The notes beneath the pieces were generated by a model. It was not told the origin of the DNA. It did no database searches and saw nothing but the letters and a program-made list of their open reading frames with translations. Both the position numbers and the translations under genes were made by a program. From Mytilisepta virgata (lineage: Eukaryota > Mollusca > Bivalvia > Mytilida > Mytilidae), in assembly GCA_028015205.1 (NCBI GenBank), contig CM051511.1, positions 33,100,001 to 33,164,000 of the forward strand: DNA of 64,000 nucleotides, given 5' to 3'. Positions within the stretch are counted from its first letter, which is position 1, and each line of letters begins with the position of its first letter. This document shows positions 12,301-27,300 of this stretch, piece after piece.

Positions 12301-15300
12301 TAATAGAATTTTATTTTTCAGGACTTGATCAGACACATGATAAAGAAAGAACCCAGCCACCGACTTTCTGCTGAAGAATATATGATTCAACAGAGGGGTA
12401 AAGCATTCCCAGAATATTTCTTTTCATTCCTTAAACTATATCTACAGAGGTTTGCCACGCCACCTATACTACCACCTGATGACAGAATATTAAGGTAAAA
12501 ACAACTGTGTAGTGGGTTAACTTTGTAGCAAGCTGCTCATGTCTGCTTAATTAGGTTGGTTGATCACAAGTTGTCGAAACTTATTCAGACACATTATAAT
12601 TGGAGACATAATGATGCAGGAAAACGATGCAGTCGGACAAAATTCTAAAAATACAAAGTCCTGTGTCATACTTTCCGTATCCGATTTTGCAAAAATATAT
12701 TGTTCGTTATAATTAGCAGATATTTCTCAGTTTTTGGTCATTTTTTGTATTCTTAATTCGAGGTTTAGGGTCTGCTTGACATATTTCATCCTTTTTTTGT
12801 GTGCAGATCTGAAGATCTGATGTCAAAAATTCAATATTTGATTTATGACTTCTGTGTGCTAGTTTGCTTTGATGCTGTTCATACATAATTTGAATTTAAT
12901 TGTTACATGTATTTCAGACTAAAGAGAGATTTCTCCTTAATTACAAAGAATATTTGTGTTAAAGAAGATCATTGTGAAGAAAATGTTGGACTAGTGTTAA
13001 TACTGTCTCTGTTGGAATCCAGTTCCAGAAAATTACACGTGAGATCATTAAAAATATTTAATTATTAATAATTGAAAATTGATTTGATAATAAATAGCTG
13101 AATTACATTTTGTTACGCAGCAATTTAATTTCCACATTTTTAACCTGATTTTCCTATGGAAATTATACAGTTTTTAGTGTGGGAATGTACAGCACAAGGA
13201 CAGACAGGCCACGAGGGAGTGCATGTGCATCTCCAAACAGTGGTAAAGGAAAATCTGTTTTGCTGTCAATCAGACAACTTCTTTGTCATTTTTGCTTAGA
13301 GCCAAACATTGAATTGATTCATAAGCCGCTAGATCTGCTTGTATTTGTGTAAATACTAACTTCGTTCCGATATTTCATACCATAGCTTTGGTGATCAGCT
13401 TTTGGCTGAGGTACTTTTTCATAACTTCTAATCACAAATTTTAAACATTGGTGTCGTGAGATTAAACCCCACTATTGATGCATGTGTTAATGGGAAACCA
13501 GAGTGAGTTATCTTTTCTTAACCAATGTAGGTAAGGTAGATAATAATTTTGTCTCCCTTTAAGCCTCAGGACAAAAGGGAGAGAATTTAATTATCTCCCT
13601 TACCTACATTGGTTAGGAAAAGATAACTCACTCTGGTTCCTCATTGGACTATGTGGTCAAAGTAATTTGTTGTGACTATTGATAACTATCATCATGTTAA
13701 GACTGATGGTGGCAAGGTGTGTTTGACTCTGATCATAATTAACAAGGATTGATAGTTGTCCTGTAGACTGCCATTGATTCATTCTGGGTACACCTGCTTC
13801 CTTTACCAATTAAAAATGGCTGATGTGATATAGTCGTTTGCACTGAAACTGGCGTAAAACTTTAAAAAACATAAACTTAAATTTTATACTTTTATTTCAG
13901 TTTTGCAATACAAAGATTATAGCCCTCCAATTACTACTTGAATTCTCAAAATATCTAACTACAGATATCGTTTTAAACAGAATTGTTCCTTACATGGTGA
14001 GTTTATCAGTCTATTTGCTACTTGTGCATGTTGGAGCTGTCTCCCATATGCATGAGTTATCTTTCCTGACAGAAGGTGTCTTCTATTTAACATGAAGGGC
14101 AAAAATTACATATATTTTTTTTCTGATAATACTGAATTGGGGAATACTGTCATCATACACTGAAAAAGGTCAGAAAATATATCCAAGCAGATAACTCCTC
14201 AAATGGGAGACAACTCATATGTACCGAAAATGGTGAATAAATTCAAGTTGTAGATTTAAGTATTGACATTGAAAAACTATTTTTTATCTTGTAAATTACT
14301 CAACTTTTTTCAGTCTTTTTTTATAATTAGTATCTTGTTGATATAAATACATGTACATCTTAACAATGAATTTTTTAAATGTATACAATCCAATATATGT
14401 TCCTCAAACTTGCATGAGAAAAAGTATATGATGACAGAGAAGATCTAAAGTACAGAAAGGGATTTTAACCTTGTAACTGAATTTGAATAGGTGGCTTGGT
14501 AGCCATGTTGTTAGGTAATTTTTATGCCCCACCACGAATGTGGCTGGGGCATATAGATTTACCCTTGTCCGTCCGTACGTCCCAATTCAGTTAAGTTTTG
14601 CGTTTAGCTCCATTTCTCAGAAACCTATAGTAATATATCAATGATATTTCACCACTACAGTCCTCTTATATAGTACAACACAGTTCAGCGACACTTGGTT
14701 CGCTACGACCTACATTTCATGCTTCAGTGACTTTGGTTAAGTTTTGCATTTAGGTTCATTTCTCAGAAACCTATAGTAATATATCTATGATATGTCACCA
14801 CTAATGTCCTCTTGTATAGTTCAACGCAGTTCAGCAACACTTGGGCCGCTATGACCTATATTTCATGCTTCAGTGACTTTGGTTAAGTTTTGCATTTAGG
14901 TTCATTTTTCAGAACCTATAGTAATATATCAATGATATTTCACCACTACAGTCCTCTTGTATAGTACAACGCAGTTCAGCAACACCTATATTGTTTCTAT
15001 GGCAAGGCATCGATGTCTTATAGACACATTTTCTAGTTTAAAACTACAAGTGATTATTATAGTTACTATCAACATTGAGTCTGAATTAAAATGTGTTAAA
15101 CTCCAAATTTAACTGATAAGAATTACTAGCTTTCCTGTCAAAGATTCAAAATAGCATGTATGTTACATGAAATATCAATCATATTGCCCTCAGGGAATAT
15201 GATATTTCTGATGTGAATAAATGTTAATATTTCCCCCACTAACATGCTATAAATGTTTTATTATACCAAATAAAACCGAAGATATTTTGGAAATCACATG

Positions 15301-18300
15301 ATCAGAGCTGCTGACCCTTCCGTTTTTTGTGGAATCATCCCGATTTTCAACCATTACGATTTTCTCAGTTTAGTACCGATTTTCGTCTTGTTTTGAATAT
15401 GTTTTGAATCATTCAAAAAATCGCTATTCTTAATATATGTAATGTTTTGTTTTGTATTTTTATATCATGCATGATTTTTTACCAATACAGTCAAACCTGC
15501 TTTTAACGGCCACAATTGGGACAAAAGTAAAGTGGCCGCATAAGACAGGTGACCGTTTAATCAAGTTTTACACTGAGCGGCAAATCCGGATTATGCTTTC
15601 CGGTCCGGAACGATCAAGATATTATCGTTGTCCAACATACAAAACATGGCGGTTCGACTGAGGTGAAACGATGTTTTTTTCCACAATCGACCGTAAATGA
15701 AGGATGAGATTGATAATTTGAATGATAATTAAGCTCTGCCATTAATTAAAGATGATTTGAAAGTCAATCAATGATGATTTTAACATGTATAGAAAGGTAA
15801 ATGACCGCTTAATTTAGGTAAATTTCAAGCTTGGATACCATTTTTTGTGACCGCTGGCCCGTAAGACATGTGACCGCTTATTCAAGTTAAATTTATACGT
15901 TAAAATCTTTGGGCGGACTCCAGGACGACCACTGAAGGCAGGTGGCTGCTTAATTAAGGTGACCATTTGTGCAGGTTTGACTGCATGTACAAATGTATTT
16001 AGAGGACAGTTTTCCACTTTGGAACAGTTTTTATTATAACAAATCAAACACATTGTATCAGAAATACAATAAATAACATGCTTTTTTCAGTCGTCCTAGA
16101 TATTTACTTTTATGTCAATTCCTTTTACTGATATCAATACTGGAAAAGTACCGAGATATTTCTTAAGGTGTGCAATATGATTATTTATTGGAGGAAAATA
16201 TGAAGATTTGTTCATGTCAATCACATGGTCGCAATAACCAATTAAATTTAGTCTTACATACAAGAATTCATCCAAGGTATATAATAATACAATGTATGTT
16301 TTATTTTTACAGTTATTTTTTGCAAATGACCCTTTCCCCAGAGTGAGAGTTGAACTACTTAGAGTTATTACACAATGTTTGAAAAATCTCCAGTCTGTAC
16401 CCAGGAGGTAGGAAAATTTTTATGATAAAATTTTATCGTTATTATGATAATAAATTTTCTTTTTTTAAGGAATGCTCCAAAACTTGAAAATTAATGACTA
16501 TGAAAGTAAGCCCAGTATCAAAAAATTTCAGAAAAATTGAAAATGGCATATTGACTTAATTTGTTCTTTAAGTTAATATTTTGATTAACAAGAGTGGACA
16601 CACTAAAAGTCTCACCAAGAGTGGACACAATAAAAGTTCACCTGAGTACACATATGGACAGAATAAAGATTATCTGATACCTGACATTATAACTTAAAGG
16701 AAAATGCATTAAAAGAAACAGTAATGGTCACGTGACCTTTGTCTGAAAAATCTCATGCATGTGATACAAGCCTAAAATTGTATTGTGTCCAAGGTCACCT
16801 GACAAGTCTTAGATGGTGGGAATACATACATGTATAACATTTTGTTGAGAAATGGTCTTATTTGTAAAAATGTGATGAGAGTCACTCAATCATAACATTG
16901 AGGTCAAGGTCAGGTGTCAGATTGTCACACACTTGCCAAAAAGAATCTACAGACCATATATGGGGGATATAGGTATTACAGCTACAGAGAAATGGACTTA
17001 TGTAGTTGGTGTATGTAATACAGTTACTGTATGTAAATTTTTCATGCTTCATTCAAATTTTCTTTTAATTGCAGTGATGCCAATATTTTTCCTGAATACA
17101 TTTTCCCATCATTGGTAAGTGACACTTTATCAATTATGTGATTGATTTTTATATCTATACCCCCAGCAAACTAAGTATTTGGATGGACAGGAGAGTGTAT
17201 AGAAATCACATTGTCCTTTTGTCCATGAATCTTTAAGCACAACTCCTCGTGAAATGGCAGATGGAATTAGTGAAATTAAAGAAAAAGTTAGTACACCATA
17301 TGAAGGCATGCATAGATCAATACACAGTTATTGCCCTTCAAGGAGGTGAATATCCAAAACTGTCAACCTGAGTGTAGGTTATTCTCAGAGAGAGGTTTAC
17401 CAAGGGGGATAACCCATACTCCAGTTGATAATTTTGGATATTGATCTTTGGGCAATAATCATATTATTATAGCGAGCCCTATAGGAGTATATGGGTCATT
17501 TAGAAAAGTCTTTGTTTAATGGAGGCAGCCATTATGCAATCTGAAGTGAATTTATTTGTTAAAGCGAATATGGCCATATTATTGTGCTACATATACTAAG
17601 GCTAGAAAAAGTTTCGTTCACCGGAAACAAAAGTACGTAAAGTAAGGGAAATAACTTGCTTCAGATTATAATTTTAGAGTCAGAATTGTGATACGGAAAA
17701 TGAGTTTCTGGAAAGGGTTATTGCTGGGCTCGCATAATTGCCCACGGCAACAGCATATTACAGAACTAACATGGAATGGTGATTATGATAGCTCAAGAGA
17801 GTTATTACTCTATGAATAAAAGTATTATTCACTGCTTGTTTTTTTTCAAGGTTATTCCCAGGTGAATTATCACCAGGACTGCCAGTTTGTGATAAAAATG
17901 TTAAAATTGTTCCACATCACATGATTAGTTATAAACCAATCAATTCATATATATATATGTGACGTATAATAATTGAAGTTATGGGAGATATCATTAAAGT
18001 TCTCTGAAACCAGGAGTAATTTTAATTAAAAAGAGTTCATTTTTTCAGTCCAATTTAACTCAAGATCCATCATCTATGGTGAGGGCAGCTTATGCAGAGA
18101 ATATAGCTCAGCTCGCTGAAACTGGATTAAAGTAAGTTCTCATATGTTTAGGCAAGCAGTGGTACTCAGAAAGAGCCACTGACCTTTTTCTGGAAAATTG
18201 GCAATCCTTGTCATTCTTGTCAATTAAAATTGGAGTCAAACAACCTCACATTGGGTTGAGTTTGAACTCTGATAATAGTTATAGCAAACTACCTCAACCA

Positions 18301-21300
18301 CTTGGCCACTTCAGCCTAACGTTTGATAGTACAGTTTGATAAAGATTTTCAGAATAGTATAAATTTACTATATCTCATATTAGTATCTTTGGATTGTTAT
18401 TTTGAAACTCCTGGGATGATGCCTCTGCTGGTGGACCCTAGGTCCCCGATGGTATTCGCCAACCCAGTTGTTAGACTTGTCTGACATGATTATTCATTGA
18501 TTTGTTACAGAAATTTCCAGTATTTAGCAAAATTCAAAAATAATAGAAATACTAAGGGTTTATTCCTTGTATTTGCACATTGTAGATCTCCTTAGCTGAA
18601 ATTTGGCTTCCTATTTCGGTATTTTTGGTTATGAGTACTTCTTGTTTAATATAAGTTTGGTTTTTGGTCTTCCAAATGTTTCGGTTTTAATGCTGCTGAT
18701 GAGAGGTAACTCCTTGAAATGCATCGTATACAGCATAGTATAAATTTACTATATCTAATATTAGTATCTTTGGATTGTTATTCAGAAATGTTAGAAATGA
18801 AAATATTTTTAATATAAAGAAGAATCAGATAAGACAAGATGACAATTCTGGTACCAATTTTAAATGCCAGAATTGTTACCAGAATCTTCCAGAATCTGCA
18901 GCATGAGATTGTTGTCTACATTACAGAAGAAAATTTGAATAAGTGTTTCAGTTATTGAAACATAAAAAGGATCAATTGGATCATCTAAGACTTAATATAA
19001 ATGATTTGTGTCAACTTAATTTTTCAGGGTTCTTGAAATGATGCAAAGAAGTGATATGGAGGAAAAAGAAGAGGATGACACAGATAGTACTACATTCCAG
19101 GTCAGTATATAGGACATTTAAGGTCAATAATATATAGGACAGATATTATGCTGATTCTTAAATTCTGTCTGTAAACATTAACAACTCTCAAAACACATTA
19201 TCAAAAATTTAGAAAATTAGAAACATACCGTCTTTGAAATATATTAGAATTTTAAGTAAAAATTGATTTTCACACAAAATTCCATTCTTTAAGACTTTTA
19301 TTGGGTTTTAAAACATCACTTTTCACAACCACATGACTAGCGTTTTCTAATACAAATTACGCATTTCAATGAAACAAGTAATGTAATTATTTTTAAAGTG
19401 TAGAAGGCAGACCAGTGCATAAGCTAATGACAAACATGTTATCATTTTAGACACAATGGCAGTTATTATACCCCTGCTCCAAAGGAGAGGGGGGTATACT
19501 GTTTTACCCTTGTGGTTCTGTCCATTTGTCCATGTGTCGTCTGTCCGTAACATAATTTTTCGTCACATTTTTCTCTGCAACTACTTATCACAGCCGCTTG
19601 ATATTTTGTCACAAGCCTTCTATAGGTATGCCATATCATAGGATACATTTTCGGATCAAGGCGACATCAACTTCCTGATTGACGACTTCGTTTATTTTTT
19701 TACCTTATCGAAGAGCGGGGGTATCATTAGTAAGAATTGGCTCACACTGCATCTTGTTGTTCCTTTTATAATATTTATTTTCTTTAGGGTTCAATTTGAT
19801 TTATTTTGTATAAAATTTGTCTGATTTAACATATTTTTCATATCAGGCTAGTTATGACATGGAGCTATTGTCATTACAAGAGACAATTCAACAGAAGGTT
19901 GTGACCTTGCTGAGTGACCCAGATAATATGGTCAAACAGACCCTAATGGAAAATGGCATTACAAGGCTTTGTGTATTCTTTGGAAGACAAAAAGGTATTT
20001 TGTAATTTTTTGCACTTTTTTTCTAATTATTATTATAAAATAAGAATTAGACAGTTTGGATCAAGGTTTAGATAAAAAAATTGAAATTTTTCCTGATGAT
20101 AATATACAAAGAAAAAAATTAAAGTAAAATTTAATAGGATAACCTAGATAAAAGCTGTGTTTATCATATGAACAAAATAAGGTATATGATGAATTAATTT
20201 TTACTCAAAGGTCAACATGCTGATGACAAAAGTCAAGCAAAAGAACTGCAGTTGAAGGTTTCACTGTAACTTTGAGATGAAGAACAGCAATAAAAGCGTT
20301 GTTTGTTTGCTTTGGGTTTTGTCTGATGCTTGTAGGGATTTGTGTCGGGAATTGATAAACCATATCCCTTTTATTGCTGTGTTCATCTGAATGTTACCGT
20401 GTTGTATAACATGGAGGTTATTATGATGCTACTGGATAGTCCTTTAGTAATTGTCATAAAGCAATCCACTCGCAGCCAAAAAAAGTTTTGATTGAAAATA
20501 GAAAGATTTGTTAATGAAAGAGGTAAGATCTTTCCAGACTTATTTCCTTGAATTGGTGAAATACAGCATTATGTTAACCTTCAGTCAAGCCAAATAGATT
20601 AGTGTCAGGCAAAAGAATGGCAATACAAATCTGTAGTAAATACTGTCATCTGTTTGCCTGGCAAAAAAACATGTAACAATTCAATTGATATTAACAAAAT
20701 TTCATGAATTTATATATTTTTTTCTTGCAGCAAATGATGTACTTCTCTCACACATGATTACATTCCTAAATGACAAGGTAACATATTTATAATATTTATA
20801 AATACTATTTTAGTTAAAAATAGAATATTTGGAATTCCTGTATTTACTTTTAGTTATCATATTTACAAAGACAAAAACCTACTGCACTCCAGTAATTCAT
20901 TTCATATACATATTTGATTCAAATTTTTTGTGAGTGACTTTGTGAATTTGGCTGCAGAACATTGTTTAAACACACCATAATCTATTGTACATGTATATAT
21001 CATCAGGTTTTCTATGTCAATATATAATAAAATATTAGACACAAGATATGATATGAAGTTGTATTTAGCAAGGGAACACAGAAAATGAGCTGAAAAACTT
21101 CATATTATGGTGATCGTCTAATGTTTTACAAACTTTTTATGAAGAAAACCAGGTAGTTGATTTTTTGCATTGTTTATTCAAATGTTAATCTTTCGGTGTT
21201 TTTCAAGCTGATTGGAAGCAAAATATATTTATTTAGAATAACATCGATTTAGCTCATATATTATGTAGATCCGTTCAAATTTGTTTGACATAATACATGT

Positions 21301-24300
21301 AATACTGCGATATTTGGTGTAGAAAATAGGATCATTTAGGGAAGAGATCAAAAGTTCAATGTAGGATAAAAAACTTACTTCACATAGTTTTTTCACTCAC
21401 CCCCTACCCCCACCAACCTCTTACCTTAATTTGGGAAAAATTGATTGACCAATATGGACATATGCTTTGAGAGTATACTTTTTGTATCATGGGTCCTGTT
21501 TTTCCTCAACAATGTATGTTTGTTCTGTATATTGACTTGTACATCATTTGAATCCATACTTTTCAATCCGAAAATTGATGTTGGATAACAAAACTTGCAG
21601 CGATTTTTACCGCCCACCCCCAAACTATTTGAATTAAGTTTTTTATCCTACATTGAACTTTTGATCTCGTCCCTTACTAATGCACATTAGCTGTTTCAAT
21701 TTCAACGTTCGCCATGATATGGCTTAAATGTCGCCCATACGGCATTAAACTCTCTTCAATCAATCAATTTCAAAGTAATTTATTCTTAAAGATATACCTA
21801 AATTCATTGGGGAAGTATCTTTGTATTTCAGATTAAGTGTACTTTTCATTTCAGACTGACTGGAAATTAAGGGGATCATTTTTTGACAACATTGTGGGTG
21901 TGGCAGCTTATGCAGGATGGCAAAGTTCAGCTGTACTTAAACCTTTGCTAGAGCAGGTAAATACATGTAATAATGCTTACTTTCTTCATTATTGTGTTTT
22001 TTACATCATTTCTAGTATGGGGGGTCTAGTATCATTCTGAAGTCTAGTATGGGTAAAGTGATGATTCTACGGCCAATATGGAAAAACCATGTAATTCTGA
22101 AAAATTTTGGTATTTCATCAGTGCGATAACATATCATTGGATAGATTCTCCTTCAGGTACGAGTGAGTTAGGGAATTTCTCCTCCCTAGATAGTTAAATT
22201 TTTCATTTTCAACACACAAGATTTAGCGAGCATGTTAAAATCTAAAATTTAATTATCGAGGGTGGAGAAATTCTATAACTGACGAGTAAATTGAAGGAGA
22301 ATCTGTTTCTCCTATGATTTTCAATAAAAACCTCAAGAAAATGCCATTGCTATGAATTCTGTTTACATGAACGACATTTCTCTAGTTTATCGTTCCAATA
22401 AACATGAAAAAAACAGCTGGAATTCCCATGCAGAAATTTAATCACTGGGAAGTGGTTAAAAATAATATTTCTATCCCACCGATTAAAAATGTCAAGAATA
22501 GAAGAAAAATCAGTTACATTATTTTATTTCATAAATTAGTCAGTTGTGCCATGATAATAAAAAAGTAAGAGCTATGTTTGTATTTTATTGCAGGGTATGA
22601 ATGATACAGAAGAGTTTGTAGTTTATCGTACTCTCAGAACTTTACAGTCTCTGACAGAATTAGGTCTCCTTCCAAAAACTATGTTGCATGAGTTTCTACA
22701 GGAAGTTGTTCCATTTCTTGCACATTCCGTAAGTAGACTTTGCATTCTTTTCTCATCTATATTGATAATGATTGTAAAAAATTGAATTAATATGGAGTGA
22801 ACTTTCTGAAAAATTTTGCCTGCATTTATTTTAGCGAAACTTGATCAATAGAAGATATTGTGAGATCTGATTAATATGAATAATGTACGGTAAATACTAT
22901 TAAAAACCTGTTTCTCTAAAATCTGGTTCTGTCAGTCCATACCAATTTGCATACTATAACTCTAGGAAAGGGGAAATAACTGTTGTGTTACTTTAGAGTT
23001 GCAGCAAACCACTTCAGACTGGACATTTTCTGTAATACGGTGGTCATCTGATTTGCAGAAGTTGTACTTGCTTTTTCAGATGCAAATATCAAAATGCAAA
23101 TTGAAATCTTCATTGTTTTGAATTTTTAGCATTATAAAAACAACCATATATATCAGAATTTATTGTATTTTGTTGCACAAGAAATGCACATTTTATCGAA
23201 TTATGACTAAGGTAAAATGTTGAACAGCAGATTCAAGTGCCAAAATGACCAAAGGGTGAAAACCATTAAAAACACACTGGTTATAAACTATCTGAAAATT
23301 GTTGAATAGACTTTTTGAAGAGAGGAGGGTTCTTTCTGAACACTTTGGAAGCAGGTTGACAATCATTCTATGTGTTTACAGGGTATATGGATAAGACAAG
23401 GTGCTGTAGGATTTATTTCTGCTGTAGCCAAAACGTTCAATGTAGCAGATATACACTGTAAACTGTTACCATTGGTACAAGTTTTCCTAAATAAACCAGT
23501 ATTACAGATTGATAGGGAGGTAAGATCTGCATATTTTGTTGGTTGTTAAATGAGCAAATAGTAGTGCATTGTGGGAAATATTTTGAAAAAAAAAATACAT
23601 TAAAGTGTTTGTGATTGATGAGAATCATTGCAAACAACAGATTTCTAGCCTCCTTTAAATACTTTTTTACTTGAGCAACGCTAGATTATTCTTGGAGGTT
23701 CAGAAATTTATTTTAGATACAAAAAGATTTGTCTGATTTAATGTATATATATGGGTGTGTATGTGATCATGTGAAGTTGGACAATTGCGACCTATCATTT
23801 CTTATGTTTCAACGCTGTCCTTATCATGCTACATGTATGTTTATTTTTTTTAACATACTTGTTTGTAAATATGATATTCTGTATATGTAATATATTGTCT
23901 TTCCAAATCTGTATGTATATAGGAGAAGGTAAATTTGTTTACTTGTGTCTGATCCTATTGTCATATATGGTGTTTTGACAATAAAATATGTTTAAAGTAA
24001 TGAAATTATTAACATTTCACTAATGTATTATACATGCGTATCAAAGTACATGTTTGTATATCAATAAATGATATTCAGACCACACCTGAAGAAATCGAAA
24101 AATTTAATGGTAATAAATTACATATTATCATATATTTGATCTAATTGAATGTAATTTAGCCATACATTGTACATGTATGTCACCTGACTTTAACCTCAAC
24201 TTTGTGCTTCGCAGACTTAGATCAAGGTCTTATAATTAGCTCACTTTCTCCTTCATGGTAGGTGAGTAATAGTATGTGTGTTGAGTGATTGTTAGTTGTC

Positions 24301-27300
24301 TGATTTACATGTATGTCAGCTTAGCTTGACCTCATTTCAACTAAACAGGCAGCAGGCAAGAGCTTTTTATGCCCCGGTGAGGAACAGTCGGGGGCATATT
24401 AATTTACCCTTGTTCGTCCCTCTGGATATAGATACATGGTTTGTCCGGCTATCTCCTCCTGCAGTTATGGAGCTACAGCTTTAATATTTTGTAGGATGTT
24501 TATACATGTAATGGAGGTGTGCATGTCCACAGGATTTTGAATTTTTTCGAATACATTTGTGTATTCTCAAAATAACAGGTAGTTGGTCTTACTAGGTACA
24601 TAATGGCAACATGTTTTGTCTGGCTAACTCCTTCTACAGTTTTAGAGCTACAGCTTAAATTCTTTGTAGGATGTTTATACATGTAATGGAGGTGTGCATG
24701 TCCACAGGATTTTGATTTTGATAATTTACATACACAATTTTACATTGTTTGCAAACTATTTGTAATATAAAATGCTGTGTATTTTTAGGTGTATTTACTG
24801 AATGCTTTGGAGAGTTCTGTCCCACGACAAGTATTTGACTACATACTGAAATCTAACATGCTAGATCGCCTGTTTGATATTTTAAGGGAGAGACAATACA
24901 TGAGGAAGATATATAGAAATAAAGTAACTTACCCTGAAATGGATGAAAGTATGTCACAGGTAAGGTTTTGTTTTGTTTGTTTGTTTTTTTAATTTTGTGT
25001 TACTTTCAGCTCAAAAGACAAATTTTGTTTCTTCTTACGAAAGAATTGCTCTATTTGAACTGAGATCAATGCGCACAAATCATATCATTTGATATTACGA
25101 CTTAAAATCATCCATATTATGGTGTCAAAATTCCTACAAGATTTCACTCTTAGAAAATTGGTGCATTGTTTATATCTGGGCAATCTGTTTTAATTAGAGG
25201 AGTAGAAAACAACTTACATCTAGTTCAACAACTGTTGTTGTTAGTTGAGATTGGAGTGGAACACTAGTTCTAAACATAGTTTTAGTATTGACAGGCAATT
25301 GAGTGATGATTCTGGACATCATCAAAAGTTCAGTGTAGGATAACAAACTTAATTCACGTAGTTTTTGCTTGACAACCTTCTTAACTTAAGGATGATCGCT
25401 GGTCTAATAGGAAATAAATAGGATTTGAAATAGGTGTTTTAGTTTGAGAGAACATATCAATAGTAAACAAATAAGCAAGAAAAAAATATAGGTTCATGTG
25501 CTCATTTTAGAGCTGTAAGGCCTTGAAAATTTGCAGGAAATGGGTTTTCTCTGGATTTTTCATTGTCTTTGCATTGACAACTTCAGTCTCTCAAAAATAT
25601 ATGAAAAAATAAAAAGGATTTCATAAAATTTTGTCAAATACCATTTTAAGATATATATGATTGAATTATAAAAGAAAAAGTGGGGGTTCATGGGCAAAAA
25701 ATTTCATGTTTAATAAATGGATAAAACCCGAGGATTCCGAAAATCTGACAAAAAGACCAAAACATGACCAGTGAGCATCCTTAATTGGGAAAATGCGGGT
25801 TGAAGGACAGAGAAAAAAAATAAACAATATGCCTTATTATTGAAAAGCATTTCAGTAGTACCATTGTTTGTTATGTTGTTTTTAGTCCTTAAACCATTTC
25901 AGAATCGAAAGATGGTGGTAAATATTAGGAAATTGAAAATAATATGCTGTTTACATGGCCAGTGATGTGATCACAGCAATACCAATAGCCCTTTCCAGAA
26001 ACATATTTCCGGTATCACGATTCTGACTCTAAAATTATAATTTGAAGCAAGTTATTTCCCTTAATTTACTTACTTCCGTTCCCGGTGAACAAAACTGGCC
26101 ATATTTGTTTTCTCGCCTTGACGGATTCAAAAAGCGAGACATAGGTATGCTGTTTCCGGCGTTGGCGGCGGCGACGACGGCGATGGCGTCAACAATGTAT
26201 TAGTTTGTGATTAGCTCAGTTTTATGGGGATCCACTAGTGGTAGGTCAATGATAATTGGTATGCAGATGTATTACCATTGCCACATCTCATTGCCATGGA
26301 GATTACTTGGCTCCACCCCCTCAGTCATGGTCTATTGACTTTGAATGTTTTGTGTACTTTACATGTATTAGTTTGTGATTAGGTCAGTTTATGAGGATCC
26401 ACTAGTGGTAGGTCAATGATAATTGGTATGCAGATGTATTACCATTGCTACATCTCATTGCCATGGAGATTATTTGGCTCCACCCCCTCAGTCATGGTCT
26501 ATTGACTTTGAATGGTTTGCTTACTTTACATGTATTAGTTTGTGATTAGGTCAGTTTATGGGGATCCACTAGTGGTAGGTCAATGATAATTGGTATGCAG
26601 ATGTATTATGATTGCCACATCTCATTGCCATGGAGATTATTTGGCTCCACCCCCTCAGTCATGGTCTATTGACTTTGAATATTTGTATAACTTGTGTAAG
26701 ATGTTAAGGTATTGCTATTATGATTTCAACATTTGCATAATCAAAATTACAAAAAGGTGAGACATATCTCTGTGATAACAGTTTATTTTAACAAATAAAA
26801 TGACTTTGCATTGCATAATGGCTGCCCCCATTATACAAAGACTTTTCTAAATGCTCTTATTCAGTCTGGTAAAATTTGAAAATCTATTTAGGATGATTGA
26901 AGATTATTGCTACTTAGTTAGGTTGAATGCACAAAAGATTTTACAATTTGTCATTACAGACTAAAATATATAAGTTTCATGTTCGATATTTATCTTTTAT
27001 GATGCTTTATATCCAATCCTTTTTATTTTACCAGATATTCAGAAAACTGTCATCATTGGGCATGGCTGAAGATCATGAGGATAAAGTTTTAGTAAGCAAT
27101 GATTCATATATAAATTAATCATAATTTTAATTAATTGAGAATTTGTTCATTCAAAAATATACCAGGTAATTAACAAGCGAAGAAAAATCAATATTGCTTC
27201 TGTGGTTTTGAAAACTTTTGTTTGCGAGGATAAAAGTTTGGTAAGTAACAATTCATGTATAAGACAAGGTGAGAAACATCCAAGGGAAATCGAACAATCA

